From Planctomycetaceae bacterium (GTDB taxonomy: Bacteria > Planctomycetota > Planctomycetia > Pirellulales > Pirellulaceae): a DNA stretch of 42,464 nt. The DNA lies in NCBI GenBank assembly GCA_007121535.1, contig SKKK01000247.1, forward strand, positions 1 through 42,464. The letters are read 5' to 3'. The position numbers and the translations under genes are program-made. Positions 10,220 to 18,203 of the stretch are shown here, one piece after another. Every line of letters begins with the position of its first letter. Positions within the stretch are counted from its first letter, which is position 1. The notes under the pieces were generated by a model. It was given only the letters and a program-made list of their open reading frames with translations. It was not told the origin of the DNA and searched no databases.

Positions 10220-10307
10220 GTGGTGAATCGTTGGCCGAAAACGCCGGACCCCGCTGCGTCCCCTATGCAAGGCTACCTTAATTGACAAGAAACTCCTGGC
10301 CGGGTGT

Positions 10308-13082
10308 TTACAACGCGCGATTCACCCGCTGCAGCAGGCGCAGGGTGGCCTCCAGATCCTGTTGGGCGGATGGTTCGCTGCCGGCTTGCTGTTTCAAGAT
10401 TTGGAAGAACTGCCGGGCTGACTCCAGGTTTTTCGCGGCCTTGTCGGGTTGCTCGAGCGCCAATTGGGCGCGCGCCAATTCGCGCAAGGCGACGGCGTAA
10501 TTGCGGCGCAACAGCGATTGTTCGGTCGAGTCGGGCGGGGGCGCCAGCGGCCGCAGCATGTCGCGGGCGAGGGCCAAGGTGCGGGCGGCCTCGGCATACT
10601 CGCGGCGGTCGAATTGCAGCGCTCCCTCGTCCAGATAAACCGCGGCCAGTTGTTCCCGGAACTCGAGCACCCGCGGATTGTGACGGGTCAGGTCCTCCAG
10701 CACCTGGATCGCAGCGGTGAAGTGGCGAGCCGCGCCGTTGAAATCGCCGGCCTGCAGAAGGACCGCGCCCGCCAGATGATGGCCGCTGGCCAGGCGGCTG
10801 CGGCTGTTCAGGTCGCGGGACTCGATCCGCACCAGGGTCTCGAAGATCGACAGGGCCTCGGCCATCTCGCGTTCGAACTCGGCTGCCTGTTTCATCGTCC
10901 GCGCCAACTGGGCGCGATTGAAATGACCCATCGCCACGTCGCGCCACACCAACAACTGCTGTTGGTCGGCCCGCTCGATGTCGCGGCCATCCAGCAACAT
11001 TCGGCGCCGGCTTTGCGCCGCCTCCAACGACTCCAACGCCTCGCTGGATTGCCGCAGGCGGGCCTGGACCAACCCGAGATTCATGATCGTGTTGGCTAGC
11101 TTCCGTTGATAGTCGCGGTGCTCCGGGCGGTTGTCCGCCAACGCGGTGCGGATGGATTTCGCCTCGCCCAAGTCGGCCGACGCGGCTTGCAGTTCCCCGC
11201 GAGCGACGTGGACGCGGCCAAGTGCGTTCAAGGTATCGCCCAGCGCGTCGTAGGAATCCTCGTCGCCCTCGGCCAGCAACCGTCGTTGGATCCGCCGCGC
11301 CCGGGCGAATTCCTCGAGCGCCTTGCCGGAACCGGGCTCGAGCGATTCGGTGATCAGTCCGACCCGATAGTGCGTGCGGCCGATTTCGTCCAGCAACGCG
11401 GGATCCTCGCCCCGTTCGGCCAGGAACTGCTGATAGGAATCCATGGCCAGTTGCAGCAAGCGATTGCGCAGCGGTTGCATGCCCGGTTGATCCAGCAGGA
11501 TGTCGTCGCTGACCACCGTGAAGAATTGGTTGACCACTTCGCGAGACCGACGGTAGCTGCTTTCGGCCTCGTGCAGCGCCCGTTCTTTCTGGTACAGTGC
11601 CGCGGATTTCTCGCCCAGGGCGGCCGACGCCGTAGCGTAGCCGATGGAGGTGGCCGCCAGCGCGGCCAACAGGAACAGAGCGGCCAGTGCGGATGCCAAG
11701 GCCAAGCCCGGATTACGGCGGCACCACCGGGCGGCGCGGCCGGCCGGACCGATGCGGCGGGCGCGGACCGGCTCGCCGGCGGCGTAGCGAGCCAGGTCGT
11801 CGGCAAGTTCCGCCCCCGTGGCATAACGCTGCGCGGGCTCCTTGTTCAAGCACTTCAGGCAGATCGTCTCCAGATCGCGGGCGATCGCCCGGTTCAATTG
11901 CGACGGCGGCACGGGCTCCTGGTCCAGGACCTGGCGGAGCGTCTGCAGCGGCGTGGCCGCTTGAAACGGCGGCCGGCCGGTGAGCAGATGATACAAGGTG
12001 GCGCCCAGCGCATAGATGTCCGACTGGGGGACAACCGCGGCCGAATCGCGGGCTTGTTCCGGCGGCATGTAGGGAGGCGTCCCGACCACGTCGCCCTCGC
12101 GCGTCAGCTCCTCGGCGCCTTCCAGCAGCTTGGCCAGGCCGAAGTCGGCCACCAGAGCCCGGTCGGTCCTGGCATCGACCAGAATGTTTCCCGGCTTCAA
12201 GTCCCGGTGCAGGACGCCGTGGCGATGGGCCTCGTCGACCGCCCGAGCCGCTTGTTCCACGTAGCGCGCGGCCGGGAGGTTTTCGAGCGGTCCGCCGCGC
12301 AGCATTTCGGCCAGACTTTTCCCCTCCACGTACCGCATGGAAAAAAAATGCGCGCCGCCCGAATCGCCCACTTCGTAGATGGTGACGATGTGCTCGTGCT
12401 CCAGCCGCGCGGCCGCTTGAGCTTCGCGGCGAAACCGCTGCCAGCCTTCGTCCTGCGACCAGCGCGACAGGGAAGGAAGGACCTCCGGCCGCATCACTTT
12501 CAAGGCCACGGTGCGGGGCGGCGACTTTTGCAGCGCTCGAAAGACCACGCCCATCCCCCCGCGGCCGATCTCCTCCAGTACCTCATAATTCTCGAAGCGG
12601 CCCAAGGCGGGCCAGTCGTCCTTGATCGGCAGTGTGTCGTTCACCGCAACTTCCCGCGGACCGATCGCCGCCCACACCGTGGCAAACGCTTCGTCCCCCA
12701 TGCCCAGTCGGGCGAACCGGAGCTGGAGTTCGTTCCAATCGAGGGCTTCGTCGTGCCCCCTGCGCAACAGGCATTCCTGTTGCAGCAAGGGCGACAGCAG
12801 GTCGTGCCGCCGGAGCTGCGGGAAACGCTCGAGATATTGTTCCACCGCGTCCGGCCGCCGGGCGACAGAGGCTGCGCCGGCGTCGCGGCGGGTTTTCCAC
12901 GCCTTCCAGGCGAACTCCATGTCGATCTGCACAAGTTCTGCCAGCGTGGGCAGGAAACCGGGCTCGTCGGCCGGCGGCAGAAACGATTCGAGCGACGGCC
13001 GGTCGCCCCGGATCCAAGCGGCCTCGAATCGCCGCCGCTGCGACTCGTCCACCTGCGATTCCCAATCCGCCTGCTTGGTCAT
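10308..13082 (-). CDS. Membrane Ser/Thr protein kinase with C-terminal TPR-like domain
   Basis: This encodes 924 residues. An N-terminal region (about 1-160) with predicted helices precedes a complete PknB-type kinase domain (about 166-435): glycine loop GRGGMGVVF (173-181), catalytic Lys195 in ALKVM, HRDLKPGN (292-299), DFG (313-315) and GTPPYMPPEQA. One hydrophobic helix follows (about 459-482). The remaining 440 residues are helical and Ala/Leu/Arg-rich, as in TPR sensor domains. In planctomycetes such kinases pair with ECF sigma factors. Here the sigma gene ends 12 bases upstream, so phosphorylation of the sigma factor or its partner is a reasonable inference. The ATG at 13082 follows a run of seven G residues. 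Confidence 0.92.
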   Translation of the reverse strand: MTKQADWESQVDESQRRRFEAAWIRGDRPSLESFLPPADEPGFLPTLAELVQIDMEFAWKAWKTRRDAGAASVARRPDAVEQYLERFPQLRRHDLLSPLLQQECLLRRGHDEALDWNELQLRFARLGMGDEAFATVWAAIGPREVAVNDTLPIKDDWPALGRFENYEVLEEIGRGGMGVVFRALQKSPPRTVALKVMRPEVLPSLSRWSQDEGWQRFRREAQAAARLEHEHIVTIYEVGDSGGAHFFSMRYVEGKSLAEMLRGGPLENLPAARYVEQAARAVDEAHRHGVLHRDLKPGNILVDARTDRALVADFGLAKLLEGAEELTREGDVVGTPPYMPPEQARDSAAVVPQSDIYALGATLYHLLTGRPPFQAATPLQTLRQVLDQEPVPPSQLNRAIARDLETICLKCLNKEPAQRYATGAELADDLARYAAGEPVRARRIGPAGRAARWCRRNPGLALASALAALFLLAALAATSIGYATASAALGEKSAALYQKERALHEAESSYRRSREVVNQFFTVVSDDILLDQPGMQPLRNRLLQLAMDSYQQFLAERGEDPALLDEIGRTHYRVGLITESLEPGSGKALEEFARARRIQRRLLAEGDEDSYDALGDTLNALGRVHVARGELQAASADLGEAKSIRTALADNRPEHRDYQRKLANTIMNLGLVQARLRQSSEALESLEAAQSRRRMLLDGRDIERADQQQLLVWRDVAMGHFNRAQLARTMKQAAEFEREMAEALSIFETLVRIESRDLNSRSRLASGHHLAGAVLLQAGDFNGAARHFTAAIQVLEDLTRHNPRVLEFREQLAAVYLDEGALQFDRREYAEAARTLALARDMLRPLAPPPDSTEQSLLRRNYAVALRELARAQLALEQPDKAAKNLESARQFFQILKQQAGSEPSAQQDLEATLRLLQRVNRAL

Positions 13083-13094
13083 GACGCGCCCCCC

Positions 13095-13706
13095 CTATTC
13101 GGGAATCGATCCGCGCGCCTCGTCCAGCATGTGCCGCAGACGCGTTTGTACCCGTTTCAACAGCCGCCGCACGGTGCGCTCGGAGCACCCCATCCGTTCG
13201 GCGATCTCCTCGTTCGTTGCCTGTTCCAGCTTCAACTCCACCAACTGCTGCTGCTCGGCGTCCAGTTGCTGCATCAGGTGAAACAGCTCGTCGGCGAACT
13301 CGGCCGCCTGTTGGGGTGTGGGCTGATCGGCGGCCGGTTGATATTCGGCGTCCCGGCTCTCGGATCCAAGAATCACGTCCTGTTCGCGGTCGACGGCCCG
13401 CTTCTTGCGCCGATGAAAGCGAGCTTTCTGGCGCGTCTTGGCCAGGGTGATGCCGCACAGCAAACGCCACAGAGCGGCGCTGTCGGCCAGGGCGAACTCA
13501 CCGGCCTGGGCCCGCCGAAAAAAGGTTCGGCAGACCGATTGCACCACGTCCTCCGGACCCACGCGACGTTGCAACGCTGGCGCCAAGCGGCTGGCGGCCA
13601 GTTGCTGCAACCGCTGGCCGTAGGCCGCCCAGAACTCGGCGACGATCGGTCCGTCGCCTCGGACAAGCCCTTCCAGCCAATCATCCCAGTCGGTATCGTC
13701 CACCAT
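13095..13706 (-). CDS. ECF-family sigma-70 factor
   Basis: This encodes 203 residues with sigma region 2 (RVGPEDVVQSVCRTFFRRAQAG, then LWRLLCGITLAKTRQKARFHRR) and region 4 with a helix-turn-helix (LELKLEQATNEEIAERMGCSERTVRRLLKRV). Region 3 is absent, as expected for an ECF factor. It resembles the planctomycete ECF groups genetically linked to Ser/Thr kinases rather than to anti-sigma factors, and no anti-sigma gene is adjacent. I chose the ATG at 13706 (MVDDTDWDDWLEG) preceded by GGGGTGG; a frame start at 13745 would add 13 poorly supported residues. It is the first gene of a two-gene unit with the kinase. Confidence 0.9.
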   Translation of the reverse strand: MVDDTDWDDWLEGLVRGDGPIVAEFWAAYGQRLQQLAASRLAPALQRRVGPEDVVQSVCRTFFRRAQAGEFALADSAALWRLLCGITLAKTRQKARFHRRKKRAVDREQDVILGSESRDAEYQPAADQPTPQQAAEFADELFHLMQQLDAEQQQLVELKLEQATNEEIAERMGCSERTVRRLLKRVQTRLRHMLDEARGSIPE

Positions 13707-14091
13707 CCACCCCGCGACCGCGGAAAAACAAAGACGCGCCGGCACAACAAGTTTGGCATACGACGGGCCGTGCGACTGGCCGGCTCTTGATCAACGGCCC
13801 TCGTGCCATTTTACCGCGAATCGTCCGAAATCGAAACCGGGGATGGGGAGTCGCGTGCTGAATTTGTGCTTGTCAATACGTTGTTTTTCGTGGCTGGAAC
13901 AAGACCGCCCAAATAAGGATGGTTGTCTGGGCCGCCAGATGGTTTTATTGCGACCTGTTAAGGGGACACAAAGTCACGGAAACAAGGGAGACAAAATGGT
14001 GAACCAGGGCGACATACCTACATACCCGGTATTCCCGCTCGGAATGGACATCGCTGTCCGTCGCATCAAGCAGGACGTACAGGAGTGTCCG
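13707..14091. other. Intergenic region between sigma factor and URO-D-like gene
   Basis: These 385 bases hold no gene I accept. A plus-strand ATG at 13996 with AAGGGAG five bases upstream opens a frame, but that frame continues only as the antisense of the URO-D-like gene. A small hairpin GGACA-TCGC-TGTCC lies near 14045-14058 and may end transcription of the minus-strand PQQ/URO-D unit. The promoter of the sigma/kinase unit should lie here, but no clear boxes were recognised. Confidence 0.35.
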
Positions 14092-15117
14092 TCATGCGAC
14101 TTGGCGGGTGGCTTGGACCATGGCATGCAGGTTTTCGCGTGGGGCGGTGGGGGGGATGGCGCAGCCGGCGTTCAGGATGAAACGGGGAGTGTCCGCGAAG
14201 ATTTCCAGCAGATGGATGGTCTGCCTGCGGACTTGGTCGGCCGTGGCGTGGGTCAACAGACCGCTGGGGTCCAGATTGCCGAGGAAGACGGCGCGATGTT
14301 TCATCCGATCGTGGGCGTGGCGGACGTCGGTCTTGTAGTCCAGTTCCAGGCCGTCGGCGCCGGTCTGCAGCATGTCGTCCAGGATGGCATCGGTGCGTCC
14401 GCAGATGTGCAGCACGTAAGGCATCCCCAAACGGTGCGCCCGTTCGACCAGTTGCCGCTCGTAGGGCTGAGCGAACTGGCGGTAGAAGTCGGGAGAGATG
14501 ATTTCCGGTCCCGCCGGGCTGTCGCCGTTGGAGACCATGTGCGCGCCTGTCTCCGACATCAACTGAACGAACTGGGCGCTGGCTTGGGTACAGTACTCCA
14601 GCAACCGAAGCACGTGATCGTGATGCTGCGTATCCAGCAGATCCATCATCCATTGCGCCGGGGTGCGGATCATGCTGGCCAGTGAAAAGGGAGCCTGATC
14701 GCAGTTGCCTCGCACGTAGATTTCATCGCGAAAGTGTTCGGCGACGATCCGCGTCGCTTCCAACCAAATCTGGACTCGCCGGTGACTGCCGATGTCGGGC
14801 GGTGGCAGGTCGTCGACCGCTTCCAGGGTGGGCAGGCAGCCGGCGCGGCAGCGTGCCGGTTCGTCCTCGGGCAGGTCCACGGGAACGCCCACGGCTTCGG
14901 CCAGCGTAGCGGTATCCACGTCGATCAAGACGCCATCGACTTCGTAGATCTCGACCGAGCGGATCAAGGATTGGGCGATGCGGCGAGGGTCGGAGCGATA
15001 CTGGCTCATCGTGTAACCGGCCTGGCGTGCTGCCAGCATGAAATTGTGCAGCATCACCGGCACTCGATCCGGCCAGCGTCCCTGCAGGACGGCGCTAATC
15101 CGTTCGTATCCGTTCAT
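14092..15117 (-). CDS. URO-D-fold protein, zinc-dependent MtaA/CmuA-type methyltransferase-like
   Basis: This encodes 341 residues of the uroporphyrinogen decarboxylase superfamily. It lacks the heme-synthesis HemE signature (RQAGRY in the substrate loop) and instead has the zinc triad of the corrinoid methyltransferases MtaA/MtbA: HIC (His237, Cys239) followed by ILNAGCAIPP (Cys319). It is therefore unlikely to be HemE, and a cobamide- or thiol-linked methyl transfer is possible. Planctomycetes carry several such paralogues of unknown substrate. The ATG at 15117 lies inside the 3' end of the PQQ gene (23-base overlap), implying translational coupling. A much longer upstream frame is only the out-of-frame reading of the PQQ gene. 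Confidence 0.85.
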   Translation of the reverse strand: MNGYERISAVLQGRWPDRVPVMLHNFMLAARQAGYTMSQYRSDPRRIAQSLIRSVEIYEVDGVLIDVDTATLAEAVGVPVDLPEDEPARCRAGCLPTLEAVDDLPPPDIGSHRRVQIWLEATRIVAEHFRDEIYVRGNCDQAPFSLASMIRTPAQWMMDLLDTQHHDHVLRLLEYCTQASAQFVQLMSETGAHMVSNGDSPAGPEIISPDFYRQFAQPYERQLVERAHRLGMPYVLHICGRTDAILDDMLQTGADGLELDYKTDVRHAHDRMKHRAVFLGNLDPSGLLTHATADQVRRQTIHLLEIFADTPRFILNAGCAIPPTAPRENLHAMVQATRQVA

Positions 15118-16723
15118 CCGAAGTCTTTCCCACGGGGACGGCTTGGTCTTGTTGTTGGATTGCGTACAGCGTGGACATGGTGGCGATGTACAGTGTGCCG
15201 TTGGCGGCCACCGCCGTGCTGTAGATGCCATCATCCAAGCGGATCGAGCTGAGAACTTTTGGCTCGCGCCCGGCGGCCAGCACCCAGAAGGTGCCACGTC
15301 GCGTGCCGATGTATACTTTGCCATCGGCGACCAGCGGCGATGCCCAGATCTCGTGTTGGGCGTCGTGTACCCAAACCGCCTGGCCCGTCCGGATATCGAC
15401 GCAGTGGACTCGGCCCGCACAATCGCCGAAATAGGCCAGGCCGTCATGGATGGCCGGAGTCGAACAACAGTGACGATCGATCTCGTAGGCCCAAATCAGG
15501 TTCGATTCCGTCACGTCGCCCGAACCGGTGGTCGCGATGCATTGCAACCAGGCTTGCCGCTTGCCCCACCAGATGTCGCCCCCCACGGTGACGTACAGCC
15601 GCCCGTCGTGGAACACCGGCATGCTCTTGATATTGCTGGGGCTGATCTGACGGTTGCGGATGTACTGGTGGATGTTCTCTTTGGGGGCGGTCGGGTCGCA
15701 ATCGAAACGCCAAACTTTGCGTAACGCCGGAACCCAATCGTCGACCAGCGGCGTTCGGTTCGCATCGCCGGACGGGTTCAACATTTGCTGATCGGCGGGC
15801 AACACGTTGTCGGGCTGATAGGCATCAAAGGCGTAGATCACTCCGTCCCCGCCTGCGAAGAAGACCAGTCGTCGACCATCGACCTCGCCCAGCGCCGGCG
15901 AGGACCAGGTACTGTGGAAGATTCGCGAGCTGATCCCTTCTCGTTCCCGAGCCAGCATCTTCCCGGTCGCCTTGTCGATCACCACCAGACTGGGCGCTTC
16001 AGGACGCTCGACGCCATCATGTTTGCTGGTCAGCCCGTTGCTGGTGTTCACGTACAGATAGGGGCCATCCACCAGGATCGAACTGTGCGACGAATCATGA
16101 GGACGCACGCCGGCTTCGGCCCGCAAATCCAGCAGCCACAGGATGTCCGCATCGGTCGGGCCGGGCTGCATCGGGGGGTGATCGGCGGGAGTCATGTGCC
16201 GCCCCTCGTCCATAAACGGACCTTTGTTTCCATTGTGCATCCCGTGCAGATCCAGACAAACCACCTCGGCGCGATTGGTCACCACGTACACCCGGTCTCC
16301 TTCGACGGTCGCCGGCGAACATATCCCGGCTTGAGGCCAGTCCAAGTAGCGATCCCAATCCAATTTCGGCACGACCAACTGCCAAATCAGACTGCCATCC
16401 GATTCGTCCAGGCACATCAACACGCCGCGATCGCCTTGGTGCTTGGGATCGCGTGGACGACTGTTATTGGTTCCGATCAACACACGGCCGCCCGAGATGA
16501 CGGGCGTCGAATAGCAGGCGGTGCCCAGCGGGACGGACCATCGGACGTTGTATCCTGTTTCCGGATCGAATGTGTCCGGCAGACCGGTTTCGTCCGAGAC
16601 CATGTTGCGAGTGTGTCGCTGACCCCACTGGGGTTGATCGGCAGCGACCGGGGGCGATGCTAGAAGCGCCAGCCCGAGGGCGGCGAGGACGATTGGGAGG
16701 GCGTGGACGGGCAGATATCGCAT
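15095..16723 (-). CDS. Exported PQQ-like beta-propeller protein
   Basis: This encodes 542 residues. A signal peptide (residues 1-28, hydrophobic IVLAALGLALLA, cleavage after VAA) is followed by repeated propeller blades: VRWSVPLGTACYSTPVISGGRVLIGT, VCLDLHG, GSLIWQLVVP, AWVHDAQHEIWASPLVADGKVYIGT and GTLYIATMSTLYAIQ. This is the PQQ-enzyme-type repeat (YWTD/outer-membrane BamB-like fold). No dehydrogenase active-site disulfide or heme site is evident, so it may be a structural or binding propeller rather than an enzyme. AAAGG lies about eight bases before the ATG. It is first in a unit with the URO-D-fold gene, which starts inside it. Confidence 0.85.
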   Translation of the reverse strand: MRYLPVHALPIVLAALGLALLASPPVAADQPQWGQRHTRNMVSDETGLPDTFDPETGYNVRWSVPLGTACYSTPVISGGRVLIGTNNSRPRDPKHQGDRGVLMCLDESDGSLIWQLVVPKLDWDRYLDWPQAGICSPATVEGDRVYVVTNRAEVVCLDLHGMHNGNKGPFMDEGRHMTPADHPPMQPGPTDADILWLLDLRAEAGVRPHDSSHSSILVDGPYLYVNTSNGLTSKHDGVERPEAPSLVVIDKATGKMLAREREGISSRIFHSTWSSPALGEVDGRRLVFFAGGDGVIYAFDAYQPDNVLPADQQMLNPSGDANRTPLVDDWVPALRKVWRFDCDPTAPKENIHQYIRNRQISPSNIKSMPVFHDGRLYVTVGGDIWWGKRQAWLQCIATTGSGDVTESNLIWAYEIDRHCCSTPAIHDGLAYFGDCAGRVHCVDIRTGQAVWVHDAQHEIWASPLVADGKVYIGTRRGTFWVLAAGREPKVLSSIRLDDGIYSTAVAANGTLYIATMSTLYAIQQQDQAVPVGKTSDERIRTD

Positions 16724-16964
16724 CGTGGTGGCCTTTCTGCGGGCGGGTTGCTGAGCAAACGAGCGCTCAGCTTCTTAAAATCGGGTCCAAGGGCAGTCTG
16801 TTGGTTTCGACGATTCCCGTGGCATTCGCGTGCGTCCTCCGTGGCATTTCGGACGACGAAGGATTATCTTAACGTCTGCCGCTCGGGACCGCCAGCATCG
16901 TGCGAGCGGTAGCGCGTTTTCGGGAATTCGATGCTGGGATAGGACTACGGGAGCCCATCGACCG

Positions 16965-17459
16965 ATGATGGAAACCAATCGCCATGCGGACCGGGCAGGG
17001 TCGGGCCCGTCGGGTGGTAAGTCGGATGAGAAATCGCATGAGAGCGACCGGATTTGGCGGCAATGGCCGGTTTGCATGGGCTGTGGCCAGCGTCGAAGCA
17101 CCCGTTGTCCCACCTGCCTGGTTGGCGGCGAGCAGTTTTCGCGGGCTGAAATGTTCGAGGCCGCCCCACGAACGACCTCCGCACGATCGGCGGCGAAAGA
17201 TCCGCCGGCGGGCGAAAAAGTGAAAGGTGACGACGATCACGGGGTCATGTTGATGTGCCCCGTCTGCGGCGAGGCGTTCAAGCCGGAATTTTATCGTCTG
17301 TGCCAGCGATGTGGGCACGATCATGGCGACGGGATTCAGGTGGAATCGATCGAGTCCGACGAATGGACGGACCGAGCTTTGATGGTGCTGTTCGGGTTGA
17401 TCGGCCTGGTGCTGGCCCTGTTGACCTATTTTTGGATTATCTTGAGCCGACCCGCTTGA
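16965..17459 (+). CDS. Double zinc-ribbon protein with a C-terminal membrane anchor
   Basis: This encodes 164 residues that I do not recognise as a named family. It has two cysteine clusters, CMGCGQRRSTRCPTC (Cys37/40/48/51) and CPVCGEAF...CQRCGHDHGDG (Cys98/101/113/116), each a likely zinc ribbon, joined by a low-complexity linker. A single hydrophobic helix follows at about 139-160 (MVLFGLIGLVLALLTYFWIIL). The layout suggests a tail-anchored cytoplasmic protein with zinc-binding modules. The ATG at 16965 is chosen because GGGAG lies about 11 bases upstream; the frame is open from 16830 but that part reads like noncoding sequence. It is divergent from the PQQ gene. Confidence 0.65.
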   Translation: MMETNRHADRAGSGPSGGKSDEKSHESDRIWRQWPVCMGCGQRRSTRCPTCLVGGEQFSRAEMFEAAPRTTSARSAAKDPPAGEKVKGDDDHGVMLMCPVCGEAFKPEFYRLCQRCGHDHGDGIQVESIESDEWTDRALMVLFGLIGLVLALLTYFWIILSRPA

Positions 17460-17561
17460 GTTGACCGTGGAGTTTTTTGGAGAATGGACCGGGCGGCGAG
17501 GGTGCGGCCATGCGATGACCCGACGATGGCCGAGGCCTATCGGGTGATGGCCTTGAATGGG

Positions 17562-17567
17562 TATAAT
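17562..17567 (+). promoter_or_regulatory. Possible -10 element (TATAAT) upstream of the STAS gene
   Basis: A perfect TATAAT lies at 17562-17567 in the 273-base gap before the STAS gene. No good -35 hexamer is present 17 bases upstream (ATCGGG at 17539), so this could be an activator-dependent promoter or chance. The rest of the gap shows no gene. Confidence 0.25.
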
Positions 17568-17732
17568 CGAGTGTGGTGACGCTGTGGCCGGTCTCCGACC
17601 GAGCCACGATCGGCGACCGGAGGTGTCGAGTATCGCGGGAGACCTTCGGTCGGCGGTTTCAGCGGGGTCGGAGACTCGCGCCGAGCGAGGTTGATTTTTT
17701 TCTCCGGGTGCATTCTGCGAAAGGAAACCGTG

Positions 17733-18134
17733 ATGACAGATCAGCAACAGGCCTCGGATTCCCAGAATCCGGCAACCGAACAGCTTCTTGTCGCTCGCAT
17801 GTTTCACGGAATCGTGATCGCGACCCCCGAGCGAGAAGCGTTGTGGGACCGTGTGAAAATCCACCAAGTTCACGATAAACTGGTGAAACTGATCGCAGCC
17901 AAGCAACCGCCGGCCTTGATTTTGGATCTGGAAAAGGTAGAAAAGGCTTCGTCCGAAGCGCTCAGTATCCTGTTGAGGATCCGGGATCACACAGTGGCTC
18001 GAAATCTGCAACTGCGACTATGCAATTTACAGTATGCTGTGCGTGAGGTCATGAGGATCACAGAATTAACCCGTCTTTTTGATATCTATGAAACCCTGCC
18101 TCAGGCCTATCGTGGTCTTTTGCAGGAAGATTAG
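17733..18134 (+). CDS. STAS-domain (anti-anti-sigma-like) protein
   Basis: This encodes 133 residues. The core reads LILDLEKVEKASSEALSILLRIRDHTVARNLQLRLCNLQYAVREVMRITELTRLFDIYETLPQA, with the beta-alpha-beta pattern and C-terminal F-x-I-Y-x-T of STAS domains such as SpoIIAA/RsbV. Where RsbV has a phosphorylatable DSSG, this protein has KASSEA, so serine phosphorylation is possible but not certain. The ATG at 17733 has AAGGAAA just upstream. It precedes the MMPL exporter by 69 bases on the same strand and may be co-transcribed with it; a functional link is unproven. Confidence 0.8.
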   Translation: MTDQQQASDSQNPATEQLLVARMFHGIVIATPEREALWDRVKIHQVHDKLVKLIAAKQPPALILDLEKVEKASSEALSILLRIRDHTVARNLQLRLCNLQYAVREVMRITELTRLFDIYETLPQAYRGLLQED

Positions 18135-18203
18135 TCTTTTCTTTTTGAGAAAATCGCCCCATACTGCCGTTTTGCTCAGAAACTGTTATCAGGCATTTTG
18201 CGC

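Noticed and set aside
11106-13790. 894-codon plus-strand frame opposite the kinase and sigma genes
   Set aside because: The opposite strand shows complete kinase and sigma-factor motifs; the plus frame has no domain and skewed composition.
13996-14685. Plus-strand frame starting at an ATG with a well-spaced AAGGGAG
   Set aside because: After about 30 codons it becomes antisense to the URO-D-fold gene, and the first 30 codons show no recognisable protein. Kept only as an intergenic note.
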